The translations under genes and the position numbers were made by a program. Positions 17,801 to 25,789 of a stretch of DNA of 64,000 nt are shown here, one piece after another. This DNA comes from Streptomyces ochraceiscleroticus (GTDB taxonomy: Bacteria > Actinomycetota > Actinomycetes > Streptomycetales > Streptomycetaceae), in contig NZ_JOAX01000020.1 in NCBI RefSeq assembly GCF_000720485.1, forward strand, positions 124,001-188,000, in the 5' to 3' direction. The notes under the pieces are model-generated. The model saw only the letters and a program-made list of their open reading frames with translations, did no database searches and was not told the origin of the DNA. Positions within the stretch are counted from its first letter, which is position 1, and each line of letters opens with the position of its first letter.

Positions 17801-18454
17801 CCGCGAGTGACGGCCCTGCGCAGCCACCAGGGCAGCTGTCAGGACCCGCGGTGCGCGTCGCGGGTCGCTCGCGAGTCCTGTTGCTTCGCCATATAACTCG
17901 GCCGCACACCGAAGGATGCTTCCCCGGTCCGCTTCCTCACTCTCCCGTACGAGCAGAGCATGAGCCAAGGCAGTAAAGGGTTCGACACCCGGGCGTATGG
18001 GGCCGAGCACTTTCCATCGCCGCCGCAGTTTAGGGAGGACTCCGGCTGCGATAAGAGAACTCTTGCCACTTCCTGAGGCCCCGACGACGGTGACGAAGCG
18101 CTGCCAGGCCGGCCCACCGACCGCGAGCCGACCGGTGATCTCGGCGATCTCCTCCGTGCGCCCGAAGAAGACACCCGCCCGGTCCTCCCCGAATGCCTGA
18201 AGGCCGGGGTAGGGGCTGTCAGGGCGCGTCCATGGTGTCTGCCGCCGAGCGGCTCTCCGCCGCACCAGTTCCCAGATCACCACCCCTGCCACGCCCGTTG
18301 ACAACCAGATCGGCGCGTACTCGTCGATCGACCGCAGCGGACCCCACCAACCGGCAGGGTCGGCGGTGACCAGGTTGGTTCCGAAGCCGAAGATCAGACC
18401 GGTGACGAGAGCGACGAGGTCGAGCGACGACTTGCGTGGCATCTTCACGAACAC
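14858..18454 (-). CDS. Membrane-anchored nSTAND1 NTPase with C-terminal WD40 propeller
   Basis: 1198 aa from GTG 18454, with GGAGG about 10 bp upstream. Two hydrophobic helices at 12-30 and 48-64 are followed by the nSTAND1 entry motif SPYPGLQAF and FFGRTEEI (79-102), P-loop GASGSGKS (125-132), Walker B ILLVIDQLEDVF (219-230) and the helical domain ending near 470 (AFDLVHEAILRHWPRLHELL, typical of this class). From about 575 to 1150 run 12 or so WD-like blades (LDWSPDGGKVAVLGED, VFIWDARSG). STAND proteins oligomerise on ligand sensing through the repeats. Here the N-terminal effector slot is a membrane helix pair, not an enzyme. Known relatives act in signalling, programmed death or antiphage defence; the role here is open. 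Confidence 0.85.
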   Translation of the reverse strand: MFVKMPRKSSLDLVALVTGLIFGFGTNLVTADPAGWWGPLRSIDEYAPIWLSTGVAGVVIWELVRRRAARRQTPWTRPDSPYPGLQAFGEDRAGVFFGRTEEIAEITGRLAVGGPAWQRFVTVVGASGSGKSSLIAAGVLPKLRRRWKVLGPIRPGVEPFTALAHALLVRESEEADRGSILRCAAELYGEATGLASDPRRAPRVLTAALVAAQGRHSRILLVIDQLEDVFRSVPAEERDLFLDLLGAALQAHPHLYVLAALPPDSLREAAVIRHPNLFRVKYPLGALRPRQVREAIAGPARAAGVDIDGSVVEALTVEATAGDALPLLGQLLRELYERAGDSHEIGRHLYELTGPLSEAIGRHAERVYTVLVEACSPEMIDSVLLKFVSWDERGFMRRSVARYELGEQAYAIVMSLRSARLVTEADQAGEAFDLVHEAILRHWPRLHELLLHHEGALRRITELERRARAWDSGGRSADDLLRGRRLEEAEETVSSTVVSPALLRLLEASRARETEGNEARADSVAVWAQQVYSREGNRELALALAAAACEEWAPTATAVLTLWGIACEPSAEFLDLGHSGKVLSLGWDQETGCLRSIGTDGVMCTWSRDGELVDHRYLGSGLPEAAGLSGSGKAYWVVGADGTVTVRRTDDASFTATSREHGGRREPVLATSFSGRTIVAQFEFSGIHIVEWAEGEDGEENRQWFVEAPHAEKLRCSPRGDMLAADHFGDLQMFRVADGQMLWRTGTSDEARHVLLDWSTDGERVAILLDGVLKVRAAGDGAVLDEWHIGDQASALAWSPDGRFLAVGPGMGAEDQCLTVWRIADHEIQQTIEVERGVEEIAWSADSATLAWRVWAGGMWICAVGSHHPRHLLSGPLSSASWSSERVVATSLGSDAVYVAHPDHEIRIREITRAQDPRPSEVRCSPDGELVAIGFRARVEIREVADGLCRTVLEPASNVLSPVKWAPDSSLVATVGHDFWLHEDDQVEIWDSVVGVRVASMTAVARMGNALTWSPDGLRLAGAAADGTVFIWDARSGRRLVTVSSTSGGVRDLDWSPDGGKVAVLGEDCRIRVLNAQDGEEDLQTVSVGEDARAVVWSPDSRYLATGGGGWASFWLAASGACHTVSRFGGRQILDAQWSADARRFMVTCEDHVRYAWDLPQRTDGPACASLLERAGMDVRALTDEERRRFGLSARLST

Positions 18455-18580
18455 TCCTTGCCAGCCTCCGGGATGGCCCTTCGCAAACTATGAAACGCAT
18501 GACGGCCGCCGAGACAGGTCCGAAGAACTGACCGCCAACTCCCGGCGTTCTGACGGGTATACGGCAACTCCCGCCTCTGG

Positions 18581-18595
18581 TAGGAAAGCTTCCTA
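18581..18595 (+). promoter_or_regulatory. CsnR-box-like palindrome upstream of chitosanase
   Basis: TAGGAA-AGC-TTCCTA is a perfect 6-3-6 inverted repeat 59 bp before the chitosanase ATG. It closely resembles the AGGAAAGCTTTCCT-type operator of the ROK repressor CsnR described for streptomycete chitosanase genes, with one T fewer. Confidence 0.7.
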
Positions 18596-18654
18596 ACGAT
18601 TGGGGAATCCCCATGGACCCCCCACGGAGCACTCCTGACAGGAGGAGATCCACC

Positions 18655-19464
18655 ATGCGTACCCGATCGAAAGTCGCGGCGGCCGGCAGGACCGTCGCCG
18701 GCGCCGTCCTCGGTCTCGCACTGCTCGCCGTGCCCTCGTCGGCGCATGCCGCGCCGGCCGGGCTCGATGATCCGGCGAAGAAGGAGATCGCCATGCAGCT
18801 GGTGTCCAGTGCGGAGAATTCCTCGCTGGACTGGAAGGCGCAGTACGGCTACATAGAGGACATCGGGGACGGGCGCGGGTACACCGGCGGGATCATCGGG
18901 TTCTGTTCCGGGACGCACGACATGGTGGAGCTGGTGGAGCTCTACACGCAGCGGAAGCCGGGGAATGGGCTGGCCGAGTACCTGCCCGCGTTGCGGGAGG
19001 TGGATGGGAGCGATTCGCACGAGGGGCTGGACCCGGGCTTCACCGATGCCTGGAAGGAGGCCGCGAAGGATGCGGACTTCCGGAAGGCGCAGAACGATGA
19101 GCGGGACCGGGTGTACTTCAACCCGGCGGTGAAGCGGGGGAAGGCCGACGGGGTCGGGGTGCTCGGGCAGTTCGCGTACTACGACGCCATCGTGATGCAT
19201 GGCGACGGGGACGACGCGACCAGCTTCGGCAGCATTCGGAAGAAGGCGCTGGCGAAAGCGAAGACGCCCGCGCAGGGCGGGGACGAGAAGAAGTACCTCG
19301 GTGCCTTCCTGGACGCCCGGGTGTGGGCGATGAAGCAGGAGGAGGCGCACAGTGACACGAGCCGGGTGGACACCGCGCAGCGCGTCTTCCTCAACAAGGG
19401 GAATATGAACCTGGATCCGCCGCTGGACTGGAAGGTGTACGGGGATCCGTACCACATCGGCTGA
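18655..19464 (+). CDS. csnA: Secreted GH46 chitosanase
   Basis: 269 aa endo-chitosanase. ATG 18655 follows GGAGGAG; an in-frame ATG at 18613 has no such site. A Sec signal peptide (basic MRTRSK, then AGAVLGLALLAV) ends at SAHA-AP, about residue 32. The GH46 acid E54 (SSAENSS) and base D72 (EDIGDGRGYTGG) are 18 residues apart, the same spacing as Glu22/Asp40 in the Streptomyces N174 enzyme. The mature protein, about 237 residues, has the family's normal size. It cleaves polyglucosamine outside the cell by inversion. Single gene, with a CsnR-like box upstream and a terminator downstream. Confidence 0.95.
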   Translation: MRTRSKVAAAGRTVAGAVLGLALLAVPSSAHAAPAGLDDPAKKEIAMQLVSSAENSSLDWKAQYGYIEDIGDGRGYTGGIIGFCSGTHDMVELVELYTQRKPGNGLAEYLPALREVDGSDSHEGLDPGFTDAWKEAAKDADFRKAQNDERDRVYFNPAVKRGKADGVGVLGQFAYYDAIVMHGDGDDATSFGSIRKKALAKAKTPAQGGDEKKYLGAFLDARVWAMKQEEAHSDTSRVDTAQRVFLNKGNMNLDPPLDWKVYGDPYHIG

Positions 19465-19499
19465 CCGCTGCGGCGCCGGCCGGTCCGGCACGCCGTAGG

Positions 19500-19537
19500 C
19501 CGGCGGGCGGGGCACCCCACGCGCCCCTGCCCGCCGG
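19500..19537. terminator. Bidirectional terminator between chitosanase and NCS2 permease
   Basis: CCGGCGGGC-GGGGC (from 19500) pairs with GCCCC-TGCCCGCCGG (19523-19537) with one bulged base, between convergent genes. Confidence 0.65.
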
Positions 19538-19563
19538 TGACCGGGTACCGGCCGACGCGCCGG

Positions 19564-20958
19564 TCAGTGCACCGCCGCCGGCTCCTCCGCCGTCGTGCGG
19601 GCCCGCTTGCCGAGGTGGTTGAAGACCAGGTTCAGGGTGACGGCCAGGAGGCAGCCGGTGGAGATGCCGGAGCCGAGGACGATCTGCGCCCAGGAGGGGA
19701 AGGCGTCGTAGAAGCCGTCCGAGAGAGCCGGGGCGAGGCCGGCGCCGAGGGTGACGACGACGATGAGGGCGTTGTCACCGCGGTGCAGGTCGGCCTGGAG
19801 CAGGGTCTGGATGCCGCTGACGGCGATGGAGCCGAAGAGGAAGAGGCTGACGGCGGCCAGTACGGGCATGGGGACGACCGAGATCAGGGCGGCCGCGGCC
19901 GGGCTGAGGCCGATCAGGACGAGCAGGCCGCCGCTGAGCGCGACGACGAAGCGGCTGCGGACGTTGGAGATCACGACCAGGCCGATGTTCTGCGCGAACG
20001 CGCTGGCGTGGAAGGCGTTGAAAAGCGGGCTGAGCGCGGAGCCGAGGCTGTCGGCGCGCAGGCCGCGGGCGATGGTCTTCTCGTCGACGTCCTTGTCCAC
20101 GATCTTGCCCAGGGCGATCATGTCGGCGGTGGACTCGGTGAGGATCACCAGCATCACGACGCACATGGAGATGATCGCGGGGAGGGAGAACTGCGGGGCG
20201 CCGAAGTGCAGCGGGGACGGGATGCCCACCAGCGCCGCGTCGTCGAGCTTGGAGAAGTCGGCGAGGCCCATCGGGATCGCCAGCAGCGTGCCGAAGACCA
20301 TCGCGAAGAGCATGCTGATCTGCTTCAGGAAGCCGCGGGTGAAGCGCTGCAGGAGCAGCATCACCAGGATCGTGGCGGCGGCCAGGGCGATGTTCTCGGG
20401 GTGCGGGGTGCCGCTCGACGAGCCGTCCACGATCCAGTCGTACGCGACGGGGATCAGTGAGACGCCGATGAGGAGGATGACCGAGCCGGTGACGACCGGC
20501 GGGAAGAAGCGCACCAGGCGGGAGAAGTAGGAGCTCACCAGGAAGCCGAAGAGGCTGGAGACGATGATCGCTCCGAAGACGACGGGCATGCCCGCCTTTA
20601 CGCCGCCCTGAGTGGTGAGGATCGTCAGCATGACGCCGACGCCCGCGAAGGAGACGCCGTTGACGAACGGCAGCCGGGAGCCGATGAAGTTGCCGATGCC
20701 GAGGGTCTGCAGGAGCGTCGCGATGCCGGCCATCAGGAGGCTGCCGCCCATCAGGACGGCGGTGTCGGCGGCGGACATCTTCGCCGCGACCGCGACAACG
20801 AGCGGTACGGAGACGGCACCGGCGTACATCGAGGCGACGTGCTGCAGGCTCGCGACGAGCATGCGGCCCGCGGGCAGCACCTCGTCGACGGGGTGAACGG
20901 CGGCGGGGCCGGCCGCGGGTGGTGCGGAGGCGTCGGACGGGACGCGGGCAGAACTCAT
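19564..20958 (-). CDS. NCS2-family xanthine/urate permease, paralogue 1
   Basis: 464 aa, about 12-14 membrane helices, NAT/NCS2 family. ATG 20958 with GGAAGAAG upstream. Family signatures are visible: LQHVASMYAGAVSVPL in helix 1, LPFVNGVSFAGVG in helix 3, the TESTADMIALG motif in helix 8 and ISNVRSRFVVALSGGLL with the preceding AFAQNIGLVV (QN of the NAT signature). NCS2 members exchange protons for xanthine, urate or uracil. It is the last of three paralogues on this strand below the uricase genes, 137 bp from the previous one. Relative substrate choice cannot be read from sequence. AACTTCC/GGAAAG-type sequence lies in the gap. Confidence 0.9.
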   Translation of the reverse strand: MSSARVPSDASAPPAAGPAAVHPVDEVLPAGRMLVASLQHVASMYAGAVSVPLVVAVAAKMSAADTAVLMGGSLLMAGIATLLQTLGIGNFIGSRLPFVNGVSFAGVGVMLTILTTQGGVKAGMPVVFGAIIVSSLFGFLVSSYFSRLVRFFPPVVTGSVILLIGVSLIPVAYDWIVDGSSSGTPHPENIALAAATILVMLLLQRFTRGFLKQISMLFAMVFGTLLAIPMGLADFSKLDDAALVGIPSPLHFGAPQFSLPAIISMCVVMLVILTESTADMIALGKIVDKDVDEKTIARGLRADSLGSALSPLFNAFHASAFAQNIGLVVISNVRSRFVVALSGGLLVLIGLSPAAAALISVVPMPVLAAVSLFLFGSIAVSGIQTLLQADLHRGDNALIVVVTLGAGLAPALSDGFYDAFPSWAQIVLGSGISTGCLLAVTLNLVFNHLGKRARTTAEEPAAVH

Positions 20959-21095
20959 GGGTGGCGCTTCTTCCGTCTCGTACGGGATGCGGCCGGCCCC
21001 GCCCTGGGCTCCGTACGGTACGGAGCGGCCACGGCAGGACCGGCCTCAAGACTGGAAAGTAACTTCCGTCATGCGCTGGGCGGCACGACGTTACG

Positions 21096-22526
21096 TCAGT
21101 GCACCCCGGCAGCGGAAGACCCTTCTGCCGACCTCTGCGGCGGAATTCCTTCTTCCAGTTGCCCCTCTGTCCCCTGCTGTTCACCTTCACAACCTGCGCG
21201 AAGGTGGTTGAAGAGCAGGTTGAGGACGATGGCGATCAGACAGCCGGTGGAGATGCCGGAGTCCAGGACGACCAGCAGGTCCTTGGGGAAATTGTGGTAG
21301 AAGTCGGGCGCCGCGATCGGTATCAGGCCGATGCCGACGGCCGCCGCGACGATCAGCGCGTTCTCGCCCTTCTCCAGGGCCGCGGTCGACAGGGTCTGGA
21401 TGCCGCTGGCGGCGACCGAGCCGAAGAGCACGATGCCCGCGCCGCCCAGGACCGGCAGCGGCACGAGGGAGATGACGGACGCGGCGATCGGACAGAGGCC
21501 CAGGACGATCAGGATCAGACCGCCGGCAGCCACGACGAAACGGCTGCGTACCTTGGTCATGGCGACCAGGCCGATGTTCTGCGCGAACGCGCTGCACGCG
21601 AAGCCGTTGAAGAGCGGGCTGACGGCCGTGCCGAGGGTGTCGGCGCGCAGGCCGCCCTCGATGGTGCGCTCGTCAGCGGGCCGGCCGACGATCTTGCCGA
21701 GCGCCAGCATGTCGGCGGTCGACTCGGTCATGCAGACCAGCATCACGATGCACATCGAAATGATCGCGGCGATGTCGAACTGCGGGGCGCCGAAGTGGAA
21801 GGGCGTCGGGAAGCCGACCACATCGGCCTTGGTGATCACGCTGAAGTCGGTGATGCCGACGGGTATCGCGATGAGCGTGCCGGCGATCAGGCCGAGCAGG
21901 ATCGATATCTGCTGGAGGAAGCCGCGCAGGGTGCGCCGCAGGACCAGCACGATGACGAATGTCAGCGCTGCCATACCGATGTTGGTCAGCGACCCGTAGT
22001 CCGGCGCGGCCGCGTTGCCGCCCTGCGACCAGTTGAAGGCCACAGGCAGGAGCGAGACACCGATCAGGGTGATCACGGTGCCGGTGACGACCGGCGGGAA
22101 GAAGCGGACCAGCTTGGAGAAGTACGGCGCGAGGAAGAAGCCGAGGACGCCGGCGACGATCACCGCGCCGAAAATGATCGGCAGCGCGTTCTCGGGGCTC
22201 TGCGCCTTGCCGATGGCGACCATCGGGGTGACGCCCGCGAACGAGACGCCGTTGACGAACGGCAGCTTGGCGCCGATCTTCCAGAAGCCGAGGGTCTGCA
22301 GCAGGGTGGCGATACCGGCGGTGAAGAGGCTGGCGCCCATCAGGAACGCCGTCTCGGTCGCGCTCAGCCCGCAGGCCGGCCCGACGATCATCGGCGGGGC
22401 CACCACGCCCGCGTACATGGCGGCCACGTGCTGCAGGCCGCTGGTGAACATTCTGAAAGGCGGAAGGGTCTCGTCGACCGGATGCTTCCGGTCCCCCTCC
22501 ACTTGCTGCCCGGGTGTTGCGGCCAC
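21096..22526 (-). CDS. NCS2-family xanthine/urate permease, paralogue 2
   Basis: 476 aa from GTG 22526, chosen because GAAGGAGG lies 7 bp upstream; a longer frame to 22568 crosses a hairpin and has no site. NAT signatures: LQHVAAMYAGVVAPPMIVG, LPFVNGVSFAGVTPM, TESTADMLALG, and AFAQNIGLVAMTKVRSRFVV. The C-terminal 30 residues are polar and rich in Glu/Gln/Gly. Similar in layout to its two neighbours, but clearly divergent, so an old duplication. Purine uptake supplying the adjacent deaminase and uricase is inferred. A 326-bp gap with several hairpins separates it from the deaminase gene, so it probably has its own promoter. Confidence 0.9.
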   Translation of the reverse strand: MAATPGQQVEGDRKHPVDETLPPFRMFTSGLQHVAAMYAGVVAPPMIVGPACGLSATETAFLMGASLFTAGIATLLQTLGFWKIGAKLPFVNGVSFAGVTPMVAIGKAQSPENALPIIFGAVIVAGVLGFFLAPYFSKLVRFFPPVVTGTVITLIGVSLLPVAFNWSQGGNAAAPDYGSLTNIGMAALTFVIVLVLRRTLRGFLQQISILLGLIAGTLIAIPVGITDFSVITKADVVGFPTPFHFGAPQFDIAAIISMCIVMLVCMTESTADMLALGKIVGRPADERTIEGGLRADTLGTAVSPLFNGFACSAFAQNIGLVAMTKVRSRFVVAAGGLILIVLGLCPIAASVISLVPLPVLGGAGIVLFGSVAASGIQTLSTAALEKGENALIVAAAVGIGLIPIAAPDFYHNFPKDLLVVLDSGISTGCLIAIVLNLLFNHLRAGCEGEQQGTEGQLEEGIPPQRSAEGSSAAGVH

Positions 22527-22852
22527 TGCGGGCCTCCTTCGATTTCTGTGCCACCGGGCCGGTGGCACGAGCCTGTCACGGAGGGACTGCCATGTGATGC
22601 CGTGCGGGTGCGAGTGCGGTTGCGGGTGCTGCTGTGCGCTTATGGCGCGCGTGGAGGGGTGGTGCGTGGTGACGCGGGGAGAGCGGGTGAGGGACCGGCC
22701 CCGGGGACACGGGTTCGTGCCCGCGTCCCCGGGGTCCGGCGCTTGTGGACCCCGCTCGGATCCACAAGCTCAGCCGGGGGCCGTCCCCCCCGGCCGAGTC
22801 TTCAGGTGTGCCGTACGGGCTGTGCCGTACGGATGGTGCGTACCGCCGAGGG
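22527..22852. other. 326-bp intergenic region with a run of hairpins
   Basis: From the deaminase side: a hairpin near 22773-22794, GCTTGTGGA/TCCACAAGC (22741-22749 with 22761-22769), the strong stem at 22699-22734, and GTGCCACCG-GGC-CGGTGGCAC (22548-22568) just before the permease ribosome-binding site. The first three suit termination of the deaminase transcript; the last could be an operator or leader hairpin. No gene is seen. Confidence 0.55.
22699..22734 (-). terminator. Strong hairpin downstream of the deaminase
   Basis: CCCCGGGGACACGGG (22699-22713) pairs with CCCGCGTCCCCGGGG (22720-22734), one mismatch in 15, loop TTCGTG. Confidence 0.75.
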
Positions 22853-24253
22853 TCAGCCCCCGGCGGCGATGCGGGCGAGCCGCTGCGACTCGGCGCGCGC
22901 GGTGCGCGCGATGGCGTCCTCGTCGACGGTGACCAGGCGGTTGTCTTCGACCACCGGTGCGCCGTTGACCAGCGAGAGGGTCACCGGCGCCGCCGCGCCG
23001 AAGACCAGCGCGGTGACCGGGTCGGCGATGGTGGAGTGGCCGAGGCCGTCCAGCTTCCACAGCACCAGGTCGGCGAGCTTGCCGGCCTCCACCGAGCCGA
23101 TCTGGCCGGCCCGGCCGAGCACCCGCGCGCCGCCGTAGGTGCCCAGGCGCAGCGCCTGACGGGCGTTCAGGGCGGCCTCGCGGTGCGGGCCGAGGCGGTT
23201 GATGAGGAGCGCGTTGCGCAGTTCGGTGTGCAGTTCGCCGGACTCGTTCGAGGCGGTGCCGTCCACGCCGAGGCCGACCGGGACGCCGGCCGCGAGCATG
23301 TCCGGTACCCGGGCGATGCCCGCCGCGAGGCGCGCGTTGGAGGACGGGCAGTGGGCGACGCCCGTACGGGTACGGGCGAAGGCCGCGATGTCCGAGTCGT
23401 TCATGTGGACGCAGTGCGCCATCCACACGTCCTCACCGAGCCAGCCGGTGGACTCGAAGTAGTCGGTCGGGCCCATGCCGAACAGCTCGTGGCAGAACTT
23501 CTCCTCCTCCACGGTCTCGCTGCCGTGGGTGTGGAGGCGTACTCCCTTGCGGCGGGCCAGCTCGGCGCCCTGCTTGAGGAGGTCGGTGGTGACCGAGAAC
23601 GGCGAGCAGGGGGCGACGGCGATCTGCGTCATCGCGTCGAAGGAGGCGTCGTGGTGCCGGTCGATGGTCTCCTCGGTGGCCGCGAGCGCGCCCTCCAGGG
23701 ACTCCACCGCGAAGTCCGGCGGCAGCCCGCCGTCCGACTCCCCGCGGTCCATCGAGCCGCGGGCGAGCGTGAAGCGTACGCCCATGTCGGACGCGGCCTT
23801 GATGATGGCGCCCGAGAGGTCGCCGGCGCCGCGCGGGTAGACGTAGTGGTGGTCCATCGCGGTGGTGACGCCGCCGCGGGCCATCATCGCCAGCGAGCCC
23901 TGCGCGGCCGCCGCCGCCATCGGCTCGTCGATGCGGGCCCAGGTGGGGTAGAGCGCGACCAGCCAGTTGAAGAGGTTGTGGTCGGTCGCGAGGCCGCGGG
24001 TGATCCACTGGTAGAAGTGGTGGTGCGTGTTGACCAGGCCGGGGGTGAGCAGGTGGCCGGTGCCGTCGATACGGCGGACGACACCGTCCAGGCCCTCGGG
24101 CGCGGGTCCCGCGCCCACCGACTCGATCCGGTTGCCGGCGACGACGACATGTCCCGAGGCGTACTCGGTGTCGTCGGCGTCGACGGTCGCGATCGCGCAG
24201 TTCTCGATGATGACGCGCGCGACCGCGCTGTCAGGGGATGCCGATGCTGCCAT
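22853..24253 (-). CDS. 8-oxoguanine/guanine-type deaminase (amidohydrolase superfamily)
   Basis: 466 aa from ATG 24253, GAAGGAA upstream. The fold is the ATZ/TRZ-type amidohydrolase: metal motif NTHHHFYQ (H77, H79), HTHGSE, WMAHCVHM and GLGVDGTASNESGEL, the last two matching 8-oxoguanine deaminases and related hydroxydechloroatrazine-type enzymes. Deamination of 8-oxoguanine gives urate directly; guanine would give xanthine. Either product feeds the uricase and XDH genes of this window. It lies 43 bp after an NCS2 permease gene, likely one transcript. Exact substrate is inferred from motif style and context; a guanine deaminase is the alternative. Confidence 0.82.
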   Translation of the reverse strand: MAASASPDSAVARVIIENCAIATVDADDTEYASGHVVVAGNRIESVGAGPAPEGLDGVVRRIDGTGHLLTPGLVNTHHHFYQWITRGLATDHNLFNWLVALYPTWARIDEPMAAAAAQGSLAMMARGGVTTAMDHHYVYPRGAGDLSGAIIKAASDMGVRFTLARGSMDRGESDGGLPPDFAVESLEGALAATEETIDRHHDASFDAMTQIAVAPCSPFSVTTDLLKQGAELARRKGVRLHTHGSETVEEEKFCHELFGMGPTDYFESTGWLGEDVWMAHCVHMNDSDIAAFARTRTGVAHCPSSNARLAAGIARVPDMLAAGVPVGLGVDGTASNESGELHTELRNALLINRLGPHREAALNARQALRLGTYGGARVLGRAGQIGSVEAGKLADLVLWKLDGLGHSTIADPVTALVFGAAAPVTLSLVNGAPVVEDNRLVTVDEDAIARTARAESQRLARIAAGG

Positions 24254-24296
24254 GGCGGTTCCTTCGTTCTCTGGCGGTTTTGGGCACGGCATGGCC

Positions 24297-25700
24297 CTAC
24301 GGGATTTGAGTGCCGGAGCCGGGCGAGGCAGCTGACAGTACTGCTCCCCGTGGGGTGCTCCGGGTGCCGAGATGATGGAAGAACAGGTTGAGCAGGACCG
24401 CGACGAGCGCTCCGGCGCTGATACCGGAGCCCAGGACGGTCTGTGCCCAGGCCGGGAAGTCCGCGTAGAAGGTCGGCGCGGCGAGCGGGATGATCCCGGC
24501 GCCGAGCGAGACGGCCACGAGGATGATGTTGGAGCTGTCGTCCAGGCCCGCTTCGGAGAGCGTGCGGATGCCGCTGACGGCGATGGAGCCGAAGAGGACG
24601 ATGCCGGCGCCGCCGAGCACGGGCATCGGGACCAGCGAGACGACCGCGCCGAGCACGGGGAAGGCGCCGAGCACGATGAGGGCACCGCCCGCGACGGCGA
24701 CGACGTAGCGGCTGCGTACCTTCGTGAGCGAGACGACGCCGACGTTCTGCGCGAAGGCGCTGGTCGGAAAGCCGCCGAAGATCGGTCCGATGAGCGTCGC
24801 GATGCCGTCCGTACGAAGCCCGCGGGTGATGGTCTTCCCGGTGCACTCGCGGTCGCAGATCTCGCCGAGTGCCAGCATGCCCGCCGAGGACTCGGTCATC
24901 AGGACGAGCATGACGATGCACAGCGAGAGGATCGCGGCGGGCTGGAACTCCGGCGGGCCGAAGGCGAAGGGCGTGGGCAGCGCGGCGATGGGCGCCTCGC
25001 GGATCGAGGAGAAGTCCGCCAGGCCGAAGGGGATCGCGGCGAGGGTGCCGATGACCAGGCCGAGGAGGAGCGCGATCTGCTTGATGAAGCCCCGGGTGAA
25101 CCGCTGGATGAGCAGGATGACCACGAGCGTGAAGCCGGCCAGTGCCAGGTACTTCATGTCGCCGTAGTCGGACGCCTTGGCGTCACCGCCCTGCGCCCAG
25201 CCGACCGGTACGGGCATCAGCGTGACCCCGATGAGGGTGATCACGACGCCGGTGACCAGCGGCGGGAAGAATTTCAGCAGCTTGCCGAAGAAGGGGCCGA
25301 CGGCGAGGCAGAAGACGCCGGCGACCATGACCGCGCCGTAGATCGCGGGCAGTTGGTGCCCTTTGGCGGTGGTCTCGGCGATGGCGAGCATGGGCGTGAT
25401 GCCGGCCGAGGAGGCGGCGTTCACGAACGGCAGCCGGTTTCCGGCGAACTTCCGTATCCCCAGGGTCTGCAGAAGGGTGGCGAGCCCGGCGATGAGGAGG
25501 CTCGCGGCGATCAGCCGGGTCTGCCCGGCCGAGTCCAGGTGGGCGGCCTGGCCGATGATGAGCGGAGGGGTGACCACGCCGGCGTACATGGCGGCGATGT
25601 GCTGGAGGGCGGCGGGGACGAGCCGCTTGGGCCCCAGCTTCTCGTCCACCGGGTGGACGTCGGTTACGGGGTGGTGCTCAACGTGCGATTGCTGTGCCAT
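24297..25700 (-). CDS. NCS2-family xanthine/urate permease, paralogue 3
   Basis: 467 aa, ATG 25700 with GAGGGGAA 8 bp upstream. NAT signatures: LQHIAAMYAGVVTPPLIIG, LPFVNAASSAGITPM, TESSAGMLALGEICDRE, AFAQNVGVVSLTKVRSRYVV. The helix-8 motif differs from its neighbours (TESSAGM in place of TESTADM): the acid residue in this motif is replaced by glycine, so substrate preference may differ. It follows uricase by 89 bp and precedes the deaminase by 43 bp. Probable uptake of urate or 8-oxopurines is inference. Confidence 0.9.
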   Translation of the reverse strand: MAQQSHVEHHPVTDVHPVDEKLGPKRLVPAALQHIAAMYAGVVTPPLIIGQAAHLDSAGQTRLIAASLLIAGLATLLQTLGIRKFAGNRLPFVNAASSAGITPMLAIAETTAKGHQLPAIYGAVMVAGVFCLAVGPFFGKLLKFFPPLVTGVVITLIGVTLMPVPVGWAQGGDAKASDYGDMKYLALAGFTLVVILLIQRFTRGFIKQIALLLGLVIGTLAAIPFGLADFSSIREAPIAALPTPFAFGPPEFQPAAILSLCIVMLVLMTESSAGMLALGEICDRECTGKTITRGLRTDGIATLIGPIFGGFPTSAFAQNVGVVSLTKVRSRYVVAVAGGALIVLGAFPVLGAVVSLVPMPVLGGAGIVLFGSIAVSGIRTLSEAGLDDSSNIILVAVSLGAGIIPLAAPTFYADFPAWAQTVLGSGISAGALVAVLLNLFFHHLGTRSTPRGAVLSAASPGSGTQIP

Positions 25701-25789
25701 GGGTCGTTCCCCTCAGGATTCGCGGCCCCCTCCCGCCGTGCGGGATAACGGGAGGGGGAAACGAGGCACTTCGCGGCGTGGGAGAGCCG

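Noticed and set aside
19537..23138. Long plus-strand frames opposite the NCS2 permeases
   Set aside because: Products are rich in Arg, Asp, Glu, Gly and Gln without domains; they mirror membrane-protein codons on the other strand.
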